Shown here in pieces: positions 42,475 to 51,270 of a stretch of DNA of 64,000 nucleotides. The stretch is taken from contig NZ_JBNGOQ010000002.1 of assembly GCF_050589645.1 (NCBI RefSeq), positions 1 through 64,000 of the forward strand, written 5' to 3'. The notes below the pieces were generated by a model that ran no database searches, was not told the origin of the DNA, and worked only from the letters and a program-made list of their open reading frames with translations. The DNA is from JBNGOQ01 sp050589645. Lineage in GTDB: Bacteria; Bacteroidota; Bacteroidia; Flavobacteriales; Flavobacteriaceae. The position numbers and the translations under genes are program-made. Every line of letters starts with the position of its first letter. Positions within the stretch are counted from its first letter, which is position 1.

Positions 42475-43494
42475 ATGGGTCTTTTCTTTTCTTTTGTCAT
42501 ACCGGTTTACAACAGGCCAAACGAGATTATGGAATTGCTCGAAAGTCTGTTGCGACAGACCTATGATAGGCCCTATGAGATCGTAATCGTGGAAGATGGA
42601 TCCACACTTTCCTCGGAAGAGGTGGTCGCAGGGTTCAAGGACCGTCTTTCCATTACCTATTTGACAAAAAAAAATACAGGACCCGGTGATTCCAGAAACT
42701 ACGGTATGAGGCACGCCAAGGGAAATTACTTTATTGTTTTGGATTCTGATTGCATTTTACCGCCCCATTACCTGACCGAGGTGGATGAATCCCTAACCCA
42801 CTTCCCGGTGGACTGTTATGGAGGTCCTGATGCGGCACACCCTTCCTTTAGCAATGTTCAAAAAGCCATTAACCACACCATGACCTCTTTTTTGACTACG
42901 GGCGGAATTCGTGGCAAAAAAGCCTCGGTGAACAAGTTTCAGCCCAGAAGTTTTAATATGGGGATTTCCAAAGAGGCCTTTAAGGCAACAGGGGGATACG
43001 GGAATATACACCCGGGCGAGGATCCCGACCTAACCATTCGGATTTGGAAGGCGGGATTTGGTACTAGATTAATCCCAAATGCCTTTGTCTATCACAAGCG
43101 TAGGATCAATTGGAACAAATTTTATGTTCAAGTCAACAAATTTGGAAAGGTAAGGCCAATTCTCAATTTATGGCATCGGGGTACGGCCACATTTTCCTAC
43201 TGGTTCCCCACCTTGTTTTGTTTTGGGTTTTTAGGTGCACTCACCTTCTGGATCTTTGGTCCTCAGCCCTTTAGTTCCTGGCCTATACTGGCATTTATCG
43301 GGTATTTTGGGGTCGTTTTTTTTGATGCGTTGCTGAGAAACAGAAGCTTGTCCATAGCCTTTTTGTCACTGATTGCCTTAGGCATCCAGTTTTATGGATA
43401 TGGTCTCGGTTTTCTTAAGTCGACAATCTTGGTTAATTTTAGCAAAAGGAAACCGGAAGCGTTGTTTCCCGATTTATTTTTTGAGAAGGTATGA
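42475..43494 (+). CDS. Membrane-associated family 2 glycosyltransferase
   Basis: A 339-residue glycosyltransferase with the GT-A opening SFVIPVYNRPNEI, VIVEDGSTLSS, and the DxD-type metal site LDSDCILPPHY. ISKEAFKATGGY and GEDPDLTIRIWKAG are the later acceptor and catalytic motifs (ED). Three or four hydrophobic segments at the C-terminus (from about residue 235) anchor it in the inner membrane. It may transfer sugar to lipid or cell-surface polymer. It overlaps the YbbR gene by four bases and is likely co-transcribed with coaE. Confidence 0.9.
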   Translation: MGLFFSFVIPVYNRPNEIMELLESLLRQTYDRPYEIVIVEDGSTLSSEEVVAGFKDRLSITYLTKKNTGPGDSRNYGMRHAKGNYFIVLDSDCILPPHYLTEVDESLTHFPVDCYGGPDAAHPSFSNVQKAINHTMTSFLTTGGIRGKKASVNKFQPRSFNMGISKEAFKATGGYGNIHPGEDPDLTIRIWKAGFGTRLIPNAFVYHKRRINWNKFYVQVNKFGKVRPILNLWHRGTATFSYWFPTLFCFGFLGALTFWIFGPQPFSSWPILAFIGYFGVVFFDALLRNRSLSIAFLSLIALGIQFYGYGLGFLKSTILVNFSKRKPEALFPDLFFEKV

Positions 43495-44444
43495 TAACAA
43501 GGATTAGAAAGGGCTTGAGCAAAAGGAAGGTAAAAATATTTTTACTTTTTCTTATAAGCTCCTTCTTGGCCTGGTTTATCAGCAACCTGTCCGAGTCCTA
43601 TGAGGATAGGGCTACTTTTCAATTGGAGTATATCAATGTCCCGGACAGTTTGTTTCTGACCCGAGCCTCCAAAAATGAAATCGAAGTCCAGCTAAGGGCA
43701 AACGGTTTCCAGTTTCTTTGGTTTAATTTTAGCCCCAAGCGTGTAAAAGTAAATCTTTCGGCCATGGGGAAGAGGGGCAACAAATATTTTGTGCTTCACG
43801 ATAGTTATAAAAATCAGATAGAAAGACAACTATCCGGTTCCATGCGACTTTTGGACGTTGATAGGGACACACTCTTTTTTCAGTTTTTTAAGGTATATTC
43901 CAAGGAAGTTCCCGTAAAACCCGTCATAGAGCTTAATCTGGCCCAAAACCATTTGTTGGATGGCAAACTGGTGCTGGATCCCGATAAGATAACTATCACC
44001 GGACCGAAAAACGAAATTGATACGATCTTGGTGGCAAGGACCGAAGCGTTAATATTGCCGGAACTAAATTCAGATTTTTCACATACCCTCAACTTAAACA
44101 AGCCAGAGATGTTGGAGAATACGTCCTATTCGCAACGGACTATCCAAATTTCCGGAAAGGTCTCCCGCTTTTCTGAAAGGATTATCGAAGTCCCTGTGCA
44201 GGTTATTAACGTACCCGAAGGGGCCGAGATCAAAACCTTTCCCAATGTGGTGTCGCTGCTCTGTAAAGCCAAAATTGGCCAGTTGAAGGATTTGAGCGCA
44301 GCGGATTTTCAGCTTTTGGCCGACTATGAAAGGGCTGGGAACTCCAAAAAGATCTTACAATTGGTCGTGGGCCGACAACCAGAGGGCTTACACAGCGTAC
44401 GTCTTTTGGAAACACAGGTAGAGTATATTTTGAAAAGGGAATGA
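43491..44444 (+). CDS. YbbR-like domain protein
   Basis: A 317-residue protein with one N-terminal membrane helix (KIFLLFLISSFLAWFISNLS) and extracytoplasmic YbbR repeats: ITGPKNEIDTILVARTEAL is the conserved V-x-V-x-G-P-x-x-x-v repeat core. In Firmicutes the YbbR protein CdaR regulates the c-di-AMP cyclase CdaA; whether this family does so in Flavobacteria is not known. It overlaps both its neighbours by four bases, so the three genes are coupled. Confidence 0.82.
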   Translation: MITRIRKGLSKRKVKIFLLFLISSFLAWFISNLSESYEDRATFQLEYINVPDSLFLTRASKNEIEVQLRANGFQFLWFNFSPKRVKVNLSAMGKRGNKYFVLHDSYKNQIERQLSGSMRLLDVDRDTLFFQFFKVYSKEVPVKPVIELNLAQNHLLDGKLVLDPDKITITGPKNEIDTILVARTEALILPELNSDFSHTLNLNKPEMLENTSYSQRTIQISGKVSRFSERIIEVPVQVINVPEGAEIKTFPNVVSLLCKAKIGQLKDLSAADFQLLADYERAGNSKKILQLVVGRQPEGLHSVRLLETQVEYILKRE

Positions 44445-45028
44445 TGATTGTAGGACTTACAGGAGGGATAGGTAGTGGAAAAACCACCGTAGCCGAGATG
44501 TTTATAGAACTGGGGATCCCGGTGTACGACTCGGACTTTGAGGCCAAACGTCTGATGCAGTCTTCCAAGAAATTGAAAAAAGCCATAATAGCACTATTTG
44601 GAAAGGAGGCCTATACAGATAAAAAGTTAAACAAAACCTATATTTCCAGTCTTGTATTTAAGGACGGGAAACTCTTAAAAAAGCTGAATGCCATTGTGCA
44701 TCCGGCGGTAAAAAAACATTTTAAATCTTGGGCCAAGAAGCAGAAAACGCCCTATGTTATTCAAGAAGCAGCCATCATTTTTGAGAACGCTTCCCATGAA
44801 TCCTATGACCGGATTATTTTAGTGACATCCCCACAAAATATTAGAATTCAGAGAGTTATAAATAGAGATGGACATGCCGAAGAGAAGATACGCGATCGCA
44901 TGCGGAACCAATGGGAAGATGCCAAGAAAGCGACCTTGGCAGATTTTGTAATTGAAAATGTGGATATTGAAAAAACAAAACTAAAGGTTCGGGAAATTCA
45001 CAAGCAACTCCTCGGTTTATCGCAATAA
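44441..45028 (+). CDS. coaE: Dephospho-CoA kinase
   Basis: A 195-residue P-loop kinase making CoA from dephospho-CoA. Walker A is GLTGGIGSGKTTVAEM. Other family marks are VYDSDFEAKRLM (DxD), NAIVHPAVKKHFKSW and the lid segment IQRVINRDGHAEEKIRDRM. The start overlaps the YbbR stop (ATGATG gives two adjacent starts). It completes the CoA pathway together with coaBC at 36.5 kb. Confidence 0.93.
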   Translation: MMIVGLTGGIGSGKTTVAEMFIELGIPVYDSDFEAKRLMQSSKKLKKAIIALFGKEAYTDKKLNKTYISSLVFKDGKLLKKLNAIVHPAVKKHFKSWAKKQKTPYVIQEAAIIFENASHESYDRIILVTSPQNIRIQRVINRDGHAEEKIRDRMRNQWEDAKKATLADFVIENVDIEKTKLKVREIHKQLLGLSQ

Positions 45029-45108
45029 CCCATAAATTTTAACATTATTGTTAAGGTTAGGTTAAACACGCAATCCGCTATATGTTAAATTTCTAATTTT
45101 ACAAAAAA

Positions 45109-46689
45109 ATGAACAAGAGGTTATTTGTCCTTCTGGTAATACTCATGAGCCTTTCCCTAGTGGGGATTATTTTTGTTCAGGGGTATTGGATAAAACAATC
45201 AGTAGAGGATAAGAAAGAACAATTTTCCAATGCCGTATCGGAGGTCCTGAACGAGGTCACCGATAAGATTGAGGATGGTGAGAGAAATGATTATTTTGAT
45301 CGGTATTTTGAGTTAAGGGATAGTATCGGAAAACCACAAAGTTCCCACTTAAGTAATTTCTTTTTTGTTGATAGGGATATTAATTCGAACGAGATACTCT
45401 TTTATTCGCATGGAATATTAGAGGAAGATTACAATATTGCATCTACGTTCTTTGACAATGGTCAGGGTTCCGATACCACTACCATTAAGAGTTATACCAG
45501 CAAGCGAACGCAGACCATATTCAAGGAAGACTTTGGTCTGGACGGTAAACAGTACAAGTTGACGCCGGTTCAAAAATTGGAAAAAATAGGAGGTCTATCG
45601 GCCTTGGAAAAGGCGCAATACGAGGATGTCTTTGGCGAGTTTGCTAAGACTGTGCCCATCCATAAAAGGATATCCAAGCAAAAGATAGAACTACTATTGA
45701 ACCGTGAACTTGAAAACAGGGGATTGGACATCAATTACGAGTATGGGGTGTATAGTAAAGGCCTGCCTACAAAAGTAAAGTCCAGACGCTTTAAGTATGC
45801 GAAGACCGCACTCTACAAGGCCCCTATTTTTAAGGATAGCGAAGGGAATACGGATTTTTCCCTATTGATATCTTTCCCCAGAAAGGAAAGGTTCCTATGG
45901 CAGTCCATTTTGGGCATGGTCCTCTTGTCTACCTTGTTTACACTGGTCATTGTAGTAGCGTATTCCAGCGCCATTTATCAATTGATAAAACAGAAACAGA
46001 TATCCGAGATAAAATCGGACTTTATCAATAATATGACGCATGAGTTCAAAACTCCTATTGCCACTATAAATCTGGCGGTAGAAGCCATCCGAAACCCTAA
46101 GATAATAGAGGAAAAGGATAAAGTAATTAGGTACCTTCAGATGATTCGGGACGAGAACAAGCGTATGCATGCGCAGGTAGAGAACGTATTGCGCATATCC
46201 AAATTGGAAAAGAATCAGTTGGATATCAGTAAGGATAGGGTTAATGTGCACGACATCATTAAGGATGCCGTTACCCATATAGAACTTATAGTGGGCGATA
46301 GGGGCGGATACGTAAATACACATTTGGATGCGGTAAGATCGGAAGTCTTGGCCAACGAGATGCATTTTACCAACGTAATTGTGAATATTTTGGACAATGC
46401 GGTAAAATATTCACCCGAGGCACCCAAAATAGACGTGTTTACAGAAGTTGCAAAGAATTTTATTATTGTCAGGATACAGGATCAGGGAGCAGGAATGAGC
46501 AAGGCGGTCCTAAAAAAGGTTTTTGAAAAGTTCTATCGGGAACATACTGGAGATATACATAATGTTAAAGGGCATGGTTTAGGCCTAGCCTACGTAAAAA
46601 AAATAATAGATGATCATCAAGGGGAAGTCTATGCAGAAAGTGAAAAAGGAAAAGGAAGTACTTTCTATATAAAACTACCTTTAATTTAA
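45109..46689 (+). CDS. Sensor histidine kinase (RprX-like)
   Basis: A 526-residue kinase with two transmembrane helices (about residues 5-25 and 266-290) bounding a 240-residue periplasmic sensor domain. The DHp box has the phosphorylated His311 in INNMTHEFKTPIATI. The HATPase domain has NVIVNILDNAVKYS (N box), IQDQGAGMS and GHGLGLAYVKKI (G boxes). No HAMP domain is obvious. Its partner regulator starts five bases later. The design resembles Bacteroides RprXY. The stimulus is unknown. Confidence 0.92.
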   Translation: MNKRLFVLLVILMSLSLVGIIFVQGYWIKQSVEDKKEQFSNAVSEVLNEVTDKIEDGERNDYFDRYFELRDSIGKPQSSHLSNFFFVDRDINSNEILFYSHGILEEDYNIASTFFDNGQGSDTTTIKSYTSKRTQTIFKEDFGLDGKQYKLTPVQKLEKIGGLSALEKAQYEDVFGEFAKTVPIHKRISKQKIELLLNRELENRGLDINYEYGVYSKGLPTKVKSRRFKYAKTALYKAPIFKDSEGNTDFSLLISFPRKERFLWQSILGMVLLSTLFTLVIVVAYSSAIYQLIKQKQISEIKSDFINNMTHEFKTPIATINLAVEAIRNPKIIEEKDKVIRYLQMIRDENKRMHAQVENVLRISKLEKNQLDISKDRVNVHDIIKDAVTHIELIVGDRGGYVNTHLDAVRSEVLANEMHFTNVIVNILDNAVKYSPEAPKIDVFTEVAKNFIIVRIQDQGAGMSKAVLKKVFEKFYREHTGDIHNVKGHGLGLAYVKKIIDDHQGEVYAESEKGKGSTFYIKLPLI

Positions 46690-46694
46690 AATTT

Positions 46695-47402
46695 ATGGAA
46701 ACAGCGAACAAGAAGATATTATTGGTCGAAGATGACCCAAATTTTGGAATTGTGCTAAAGGATTACCTATCAATGAACGATTTTGATGTAACCTTGGCCA
46801 AGAATGGTATGGAAGGATTCGAGAAATTCAAAAAAGATAATTTTGATGTCTGCATCCTGGATGTAATGATGCCCTATAAGGACGGTTATACCCTGGCCAA
46901 GGAAATACGGGAAAAGAACGAGAACGTGCCCATAATCTTTCTAACGGCCAAAACCATGAAGGAGGATGTGCTTAAGGGATACAAATCAGGGGCAGATGAC
47001 TATCTGAACAAACCTTTTGATTCGGAGGTATTGCTGATGAAACTACGCGCTATACTGCAGCGCAAGGCGTCCAATACACTGGCAGACAGCAAACAGTTCG
47101 AGTTTAATATTGGTGGTTTCCATCTTAATTCCAAGCTTCGGTTTTTGAAGTACAAGGACGAGGAGGCCATAAAACTCTCCCCCAAGGAAAATGAACTGTT
47201 AAGGCTTTTGGCCCTACACGAGAACGATTTGATGCCCAGGGAACTGGCCTTGACCAAAATTTGGAGAGACGATAATTACTTTACGTCCAGGAGTATGGAT
47301 GTGTATATCGCCAAACTTCGGAAATACCTTAAGCGTGACGATACGGTAGAGATACTGAACATCCATGGGGAAGGATTTAGATTGGTCATTAAAACGGAGT
47401 AG
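46695..47402 (+). CDS. OmpR-family response regulator (RprY-like)
   Basis: A 235-residue regulator with an N-terminal receiver (VEDDPNFG acidic pocket, phosphorylated Asp56 in CILDVMMPYKDGY, Lys in FLTAKTM) and a C-terminal winged helix (IKLSPKENELLRLLALHEN, SRSMDVYIAKLRKYL). It is the cytoplasmic partner of the kinase just upstream and is closed by a terminator. The target genes cannot be predicted. Confidence 0.94.
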   Translation: METANKKILLVEDDPNFGIVLKDYLSMNDFDVTLAKNGMEGFEKFKKDNFDVCILDVMMPYKDGYTLAKEIREKNENVPIIFLTAKTMKEDVLKGYKSGADDYLNKPFDSEVLLMKLRAILQRKASNTLADSKQFEFNIGGFHLNSKLRFLKYKDEEAIKLSPKENELLRLLALHENDLMPRELALTKIWRDDNYFTSRSMDVYIAKLRKYLKRDDTVEILNIHGEGFRLVIKTE

Positions 47403-47421
47403 TGGTAAAAACCTAGTGCAT

Positions 47422-47535
47422 TACATATAGGACCGCCCTTTGGGGCGGTTTTTTGTTTTACCTCTCCGTCTTCCGACGCTCGCTGTGCTCGGCCGAAATC
47501 CACTTCCCCTAGCTTAGGGGAGGAGCCTATATGTA
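47422..47535. repeat. 114-nt intergenic element with 10-bp terminal inverted repeats and internal hairpins
   Basis: TACATATAGG (47422-47431) and CCTATATGTA (47526-47535) are perfect inverted repeats. Inside are the response-regulator terminator and a hairpin TCCCCTA/TAGGGGA (47505-47511/47515-47521). The text TCCACTTCCCC next to it matches TCCACCTTCCCC of the hairpin array at 145-167, so both belong to one repeat family. No target-site duplication is seen. The rest of the 47403-47641 gap includes a GGCAGGCAGGCAGG tract at about 47592-47605 but no gene. Confidence 0.6.
47432..47455 (+). terminator. Terminator after the two-component system
   Basis: ACCGCCC (47432-47438) pairs with GGGCGGT (47443-47449) around TTTG, followed by a T-run. 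Confidence 0.85.
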
Positions 47536-47641
47536 GTTTCACAAAGGACATATTGAATTGGAAAGGTGCCCGTATTTTAAGCCTTACGCCTTGGCAGGCA
47601 GGCAGGAAAGAAGGGAGAGGATGTTTTGCCCTTCCGGCCAT

Positions 47642-48136
47642 CTAAACTCGCGCAAGTACTTCGGACACTATTTCCTGGGGCGATTTGCTTATGGATATGC
47701 CCGGAGCGTCTGTTGGCGGTTCCAGAATATCGAACTGGGATTGCAGGAGATCCGTAGGCATAAAATGGTCTTTTCTGTTTCGGTGCCTGGCCAAAATTTC
47801 GGCGAAACTACCTTCCAAATAAACCCATTTCGTTTGTGTTTCCATACCTTCCTTCAACAGATCTCTGTAGGACACTTTTAAAGCGGAGCAGGCTATCACC
47901 GCACCGGTAGCTGCATTTTCCCTTGCAAGCCTATTGAGGGTCCGGAGCCATCCGGCACGGTCTTGGTCGTTCAAAGGCTCTCCGGCGCTCATCTTCGCAA
48001 TATTGGTTTCGGGATGGTAATCGTCCCCATCATAAAAAGGGATCGACAGCGTTTTGGCAAGTAATTTGCCGATGGTCGACTTTCCACAGCCGGAAACTCC
48101 CATCACAAAAAAAATATAGGCACCGCTATTATTCAT
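47642..48136 (-). CDS. gntK: Gluconokinase
   Basis: A 164-residue carbohydrate kinase making 6-phosphogluconate from gluconate. Walker A is VMGVSGCGKSTIGKLL. The GntK marks YDGDDYHPETNIAKMS, PLNDQDRAGWL and HFMPTDLLQSQF are all present. There is no gluconate permease or repressor beside it; it is the last gene of the yggS-exonuclease-channel-miaA operon and its ATG overlaps miaA by eight bases. Confidence 0.92.
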   Translation of the reverse strand: MNNSGAYIFFVMGVSGCGKSTIGKLLAKTLSIPFYDGDDYHPETNIAKMSAGEPLNDQDRAGWLRTLNRLARENAATGAVIACSALKVSYRDLLKEGMETQTKWVYLEGSFAEILARHRNRKDHFMPTDLLQSQFDILEPPTDAPGISISKSPQEIVSEVLARV

Positions 48137-49052
48137 ATCCTTCCAGTTTTAAGCGCGTTTCCACCTGTGAAATGATCGCTTTTATGTCGGCATCATAATC
48201 TACCCAAATTGTGTCTTCATTTTTTTTAAACCAGGTAAGTTGCCGTTTGGCAAATCTACGGCTGTTCTTCTTTATTTCGGAAACGGCAAATTCTAAATCG
48301 CATTGCCCCTCAAAATAACTAAAAAGTTCTTTATATCCCACAGTTTGCAATGCATTCAGTCCTTTGTGTTTTTCCAAGGAACGAGCTTCCTCCAAAAGTC
48401 CGTTGGCCATCATTTGGTCTACCCTTTGATCGATCCTGGTATAGACCACCACCCGGTCTGCCCGGATACCCAGGGTGATGGCCCTAAAGGGCCGCTGCTC
48501 TTTCTTGGCACCCAAAAAGGAGGAGTAGGGTTTTCCTGTACCCATACAGACCTCGAGAGCACGTATGAGCCTATGGGGATTTTCCCGGTCTATTTTTTTA
48601 TAGTGTTCCGGGTCTAATTCCTGCAGCCTTGATTGCAGGGGCCCAAGGCCGTATTCACTGAGGACGTTGTTCAGTTCGTTTCGGATATTGGGGTCAATAT
48701 TGGGAAAAACATCCAGCCCTTTGTTCACGGCATCTACATATAGCCCACTGCCGCCCACCAGGATGACGGTACGATGTTTGGCAAAAAGAACATCCAAAAG
48801 AGCCAGGGCATCGCGTTCAAAATCACCCACGGAATAAGGGTCCAGAATACTTTTGTGCTGTATGAAATGGTGTTTTACGCGGTGTAGGTCCGATACCGAA
48901 GGCACGGCGGTACCAATGGACATTTCTTTGTAAAACTGTCTGGAATCGGCCGAAACGATCTCGGTACCCCAATGTTCCGCCAACCGAATGGCCAAGTTGG
49001 TCTTACCAATTCCCGTAGGGCCCACGATACTGATCAGTGTCTTCCCGGCCAT
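48129..49052 (-). CDS. miaA: tRNA dimethylallyltransferase
   Basis: A 307-residue enzyme that adds an isopentenyl group to A37 of tRNAs reading UNN codons. Motifs are IVGPTGIGKTNLAIRL (P-loop), VSADSRQFYKEMSIGTA, GGSGLYVDAV and FAKRQLTWFKK. The ATG at 49052 is used; the TTG one codon upstream is less likely. It sits in a TGATG overlap with the ion channel gene. Confidence 0.95.
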   Translation of the reverse strand: MAGKTLISIVGPTGIGKTNLAIRLAEHWGTEIVSADSRQFYKEMSIGTAVPSVSDLHRVKHHFIQHKSILDPYSVGDFERDALALLDVLFAKHRTVILVGGSGLYVDAVNKGLDVFPNIDPNIRNELNNVLSEYGLGPLQSRLQELDPEHYKKIDRENPHRLIRALEVCMGTGKPYSSFLGAKKEQRPFRAITLGIRADRVVVYTRIDQRVDQMMANGLLEEARSLEKHKGLNALQTVGYKELFSYFEGQCDLEFAVSEIKKNSRRFAKRQLTWFKKNEDTIWVDYDADIKAIISQVETRLKLEGYE

Positions 49053-49888
49053 CAATCCTCTCCTAGGTTATGCCCGCATTTTCTGCAGTAATGGGCATCG
49101 GCACGCAGGATCTCGGTACCGCAGTCGGTACATGATCTTCCTATATCTTCCTTGGGGAGCTTTTTTTTCGAGGAGGCGTATTCGGCCGATACAATACCTG
49201 TTGGAACGGCGATGACACCATATCCGATGATCATAATGACCGTAGCAATAATCTGCCCCAATGCCGTTTCGGGCGAAATATCTCCATACCCCACTGTGGT
49301 GAGCGTTACAATGGTCCAATACACGCTGTGGGGAATGCTATTAAAACCGTGCTCGGGGCCTTCTATCAAATACATGGTAGTGCCCAGCAAGACTGAAATG
49401 ATCACAAGAAAAAACACAAAGACCATAATCTTGGTCCTACTGGCACTCAATGCCCTAATAAGGTTGTTGGATTCGCCTACAAAGCGGACCAGTTTGAGAA
49501 TTCTAAAGACCCGTAACAATCGCAAAGCCCTAAAGGCCGTCAAATATTGGGAGCCAACGAGGAAAAAGGACAGGTATTTCGGAACCGTTGAAAGAAAATC
49601 AACGATACCGAAGAAACTAAAGATATATTTACTGGGTTTTTTTATGCATACGATCCGCAGGATGTACTCTATGGAGAAAAGAATGGTCACCACCCATTCC
49701 GAAATATCCAAAAAACGATGATATTTTATATCAAATCGAGGCAGGCTTTCCAGCATCACTATAATGACACTATAGACGATTACTATAAGTAGGATGATGT
49801 CAAAAAGCCTTCCGGCCGGGGTATGTGTGCCATAGATAACCTCGTGGATCTTGGTTTTCCAACTTTTATGTGGCTTTTCTTCCTTCAA
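49052..49888 (-). CDS. Voltage-gated K+ channel-like protein with C-terminal zinc ribbon
   Basis: A 278-residue six-helix ion channel. The S4-like helix has regularly spaced arginines (FRALRLLRVFRILKLVRF) and the pore carries the K+ filter TVGYGD. After S6 the tail holds two CxxC pairs, CTDCGTEI and CRKCGHN, forming a likely zinc ribbon in the cytoplasm. The start is TTG at 49888: a stop codon lies two codons upstream in frame and the next ATG is inside the first transmembrane helix. It is in the yggS-miaA operon. Confidence 0.9.
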   Translation of the reverse strand: MKEEKPHKSWKTKIHEVIYGTHTPAGRLFDIILLIVIVYSVIIVMLESLPRFDIKYHRFLDISEWVVTILFSIEYILRIVCIKKPSKYIFSFFGIVDFLSTVPKYLSFFLVGSQYLTAFRALRLLRVFRILKLVRFVGESNNLIRALSASRTKIMVFVFFLVIISVLLGTTMYLIEGPEHGFNSIPHSVYWTIVTLTTVGYGDISPETALGQIIATVIMIIGYGVIAVPTGIVSAEYASSKKKLPKEDIGRSCTDCGTEILRADAHYCRKCGHNLGED

Positions 49889-49891
49889 AAT

Positions 49892-51247
49892 TTAATGATC
49901 CAGGTCCAAAATTTTCAACACTTTCCGTTTTCTAAGATAGGATTCTATGATATGTGTGGTGTTGATATTGCCCTTCATGGGCGTTATTATGGATTCTAAG
50001 ATATGAATATTATTTATTTGGTGGTTTAAATTGTAAAATCCCAAGCCTTTGAACATCCCATTTTGAATCAGTATGGCACTGTGTTCCCCTACCTCCCGAC
50101 CTTTGTCGATCAATACGGAGTTTTTTTGCGAAAGGCTGTATTTTTCAATGGCCTGTTCCACCCGGTGGTTGTACCATGTAACCTCTGTATGCTGCAGGCA
50201 GTCCTCAGCATTGGTTTTTACACAGCTACAACGGGCATCGGGGATTGCATTTAATTTATCGCAAAGTTGAAATTCATCGTTTATTTTAGATAATAGGTTC
50301 ACTGCCCCCTCAAGGCTGGCAAAGGTGGTTATCCTACCCGAGGTACCATTTAGCCTGTCTGGCCTTAGCGTAAAATACCCTTTCGTGCTTACACTTTTAT
50401 AAAGGGCGTGTGAAAATAATTGTTGTTGGTAATTCAAGTTGTATTTGGGCCTGTTCCGGCCCAATTCTTCCTGTTCTTTCAGGATGGCGATCAATTCGTT
50501 CCCGGTACGCTCAAAGGTCACCTTTTTGGTTTCCTTCTGTATTTTTCTTGCCGTTTCCCCGCTTCTGGTAAAATGTTGGTTCACCCTTTTTTTTAGGTTT
50601 TTGCTTTTGCCCAAAAAAATGATTTCCCCTTCTTTATTGTACATGTAGTACAGGCCTGTCTCGGATGGCAATTGCTCTACGATATCCAGTTGCCTGGGTG
50701 AAAGTTCGCCAAGCGACTCTTCGCGTATGATGCCCTTCATGATCGATTTGTCCAGATCTTTATTGAGCAGCAGTTTAAACAGTTGAAGTGTTGCCAGCGC
50801 ATCACCATTGGCCCTATGCCGATCGCTTACCGGAATGCCAAGGGACCGGACCAATTTTCCCAAACTGTATGAATCCGCTTCGGGGAGCAGATTTTTGGAA
50901 AGATCCACGGTACACAGGGTTTTTCGTTCAAAATTAAAGCCCAATCTTCGGAATTCCGTCCGCAGTATCCGATAATCAAATTGCGCATTATGTGCAACCA
51001 ATACGGTATCCTCGGTAATTTCTACGATACGTTTGGCCACCTCATGAAATTTAGGTGCCGTACGCAGCATTTTATTGTTGATTCCGGTAAGATTTGCTAC
51101 AAAGGGCTGAATTTCCTTTTCCGGGTTTACCAGGCTTATGAAGGTATCCACCACTTTATGGCCATCAAATTTATGGATGGCAATTTCCGTGATACCTTCC
51201 TCGTTGTACTTTCCACCGGTGGTTTCTATATCCAATATGGCATACAT
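49892..51247 (-). CDS. DnaQ-like exonuclease fused to a GIY-YIG nuclease domain
   Basis: A 451-residue protein. Residues 1-170 are a 3'-5' exonuclease domain of the Pol III epsilon type: AILDIETTG, LVAHNAQFDYRIL and HRANGDALA. Residues about 195-280 resemble the UvrC/Cho GIY-YIG nuclease (GLYYMYNKEGEIIFLGKS, then LKKRVNQHF). The C-terminal 170 residues match nothing I recognise but contain a Cys cluster (CSCVKTNAEDC). The ATG at 51247 is preferred to the TTG at 51274, which overlaps yggS. It probably acts in DNA repair; Cho-like excision is inferred. Confidence 0.88.
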   Translation of the reverse strand: MYAILDIETTGGKYNEEGITEIAIHKFDGHKVVDTFISLVNPEKEIQPFVANLTGINNKMLRTAPKFHEVAKRIVEITEDTVLVAHNAQFDYRILRTEFRRLGFNFERKTLCTVDLSKNLLPEADSYSLGKLVRSLGIPVSDRHRANGDALATLQLFKLLLNKDLDKSIMKGIIREESLGELSPRQLDIVEQLPSETGLYYMYNKEGEIIFLGKSKNLKKRVNQHFTRSGETARKIQKETKKVTFERTGNELIAILKEQEELGRNRPKYNLNYQQQLFSHALYKSVSTKGYFTLRPDRLNGTSGRITTFASLEGAVNLLSKINDEFQLCDKLNAIPDARCSCVKTNAEDCLQHTEVTWYNHRVEQAIEKYSLSQKNSVLIDKGREVGEHSAILIQNGMFKGLGFYNLNHQINNIHILESIITPMKGNINTTHIIESYLRKRKVLKILDLDH

Positions 51248-51270
51248 GGCCTCGTGTATGTTGAATCTGT

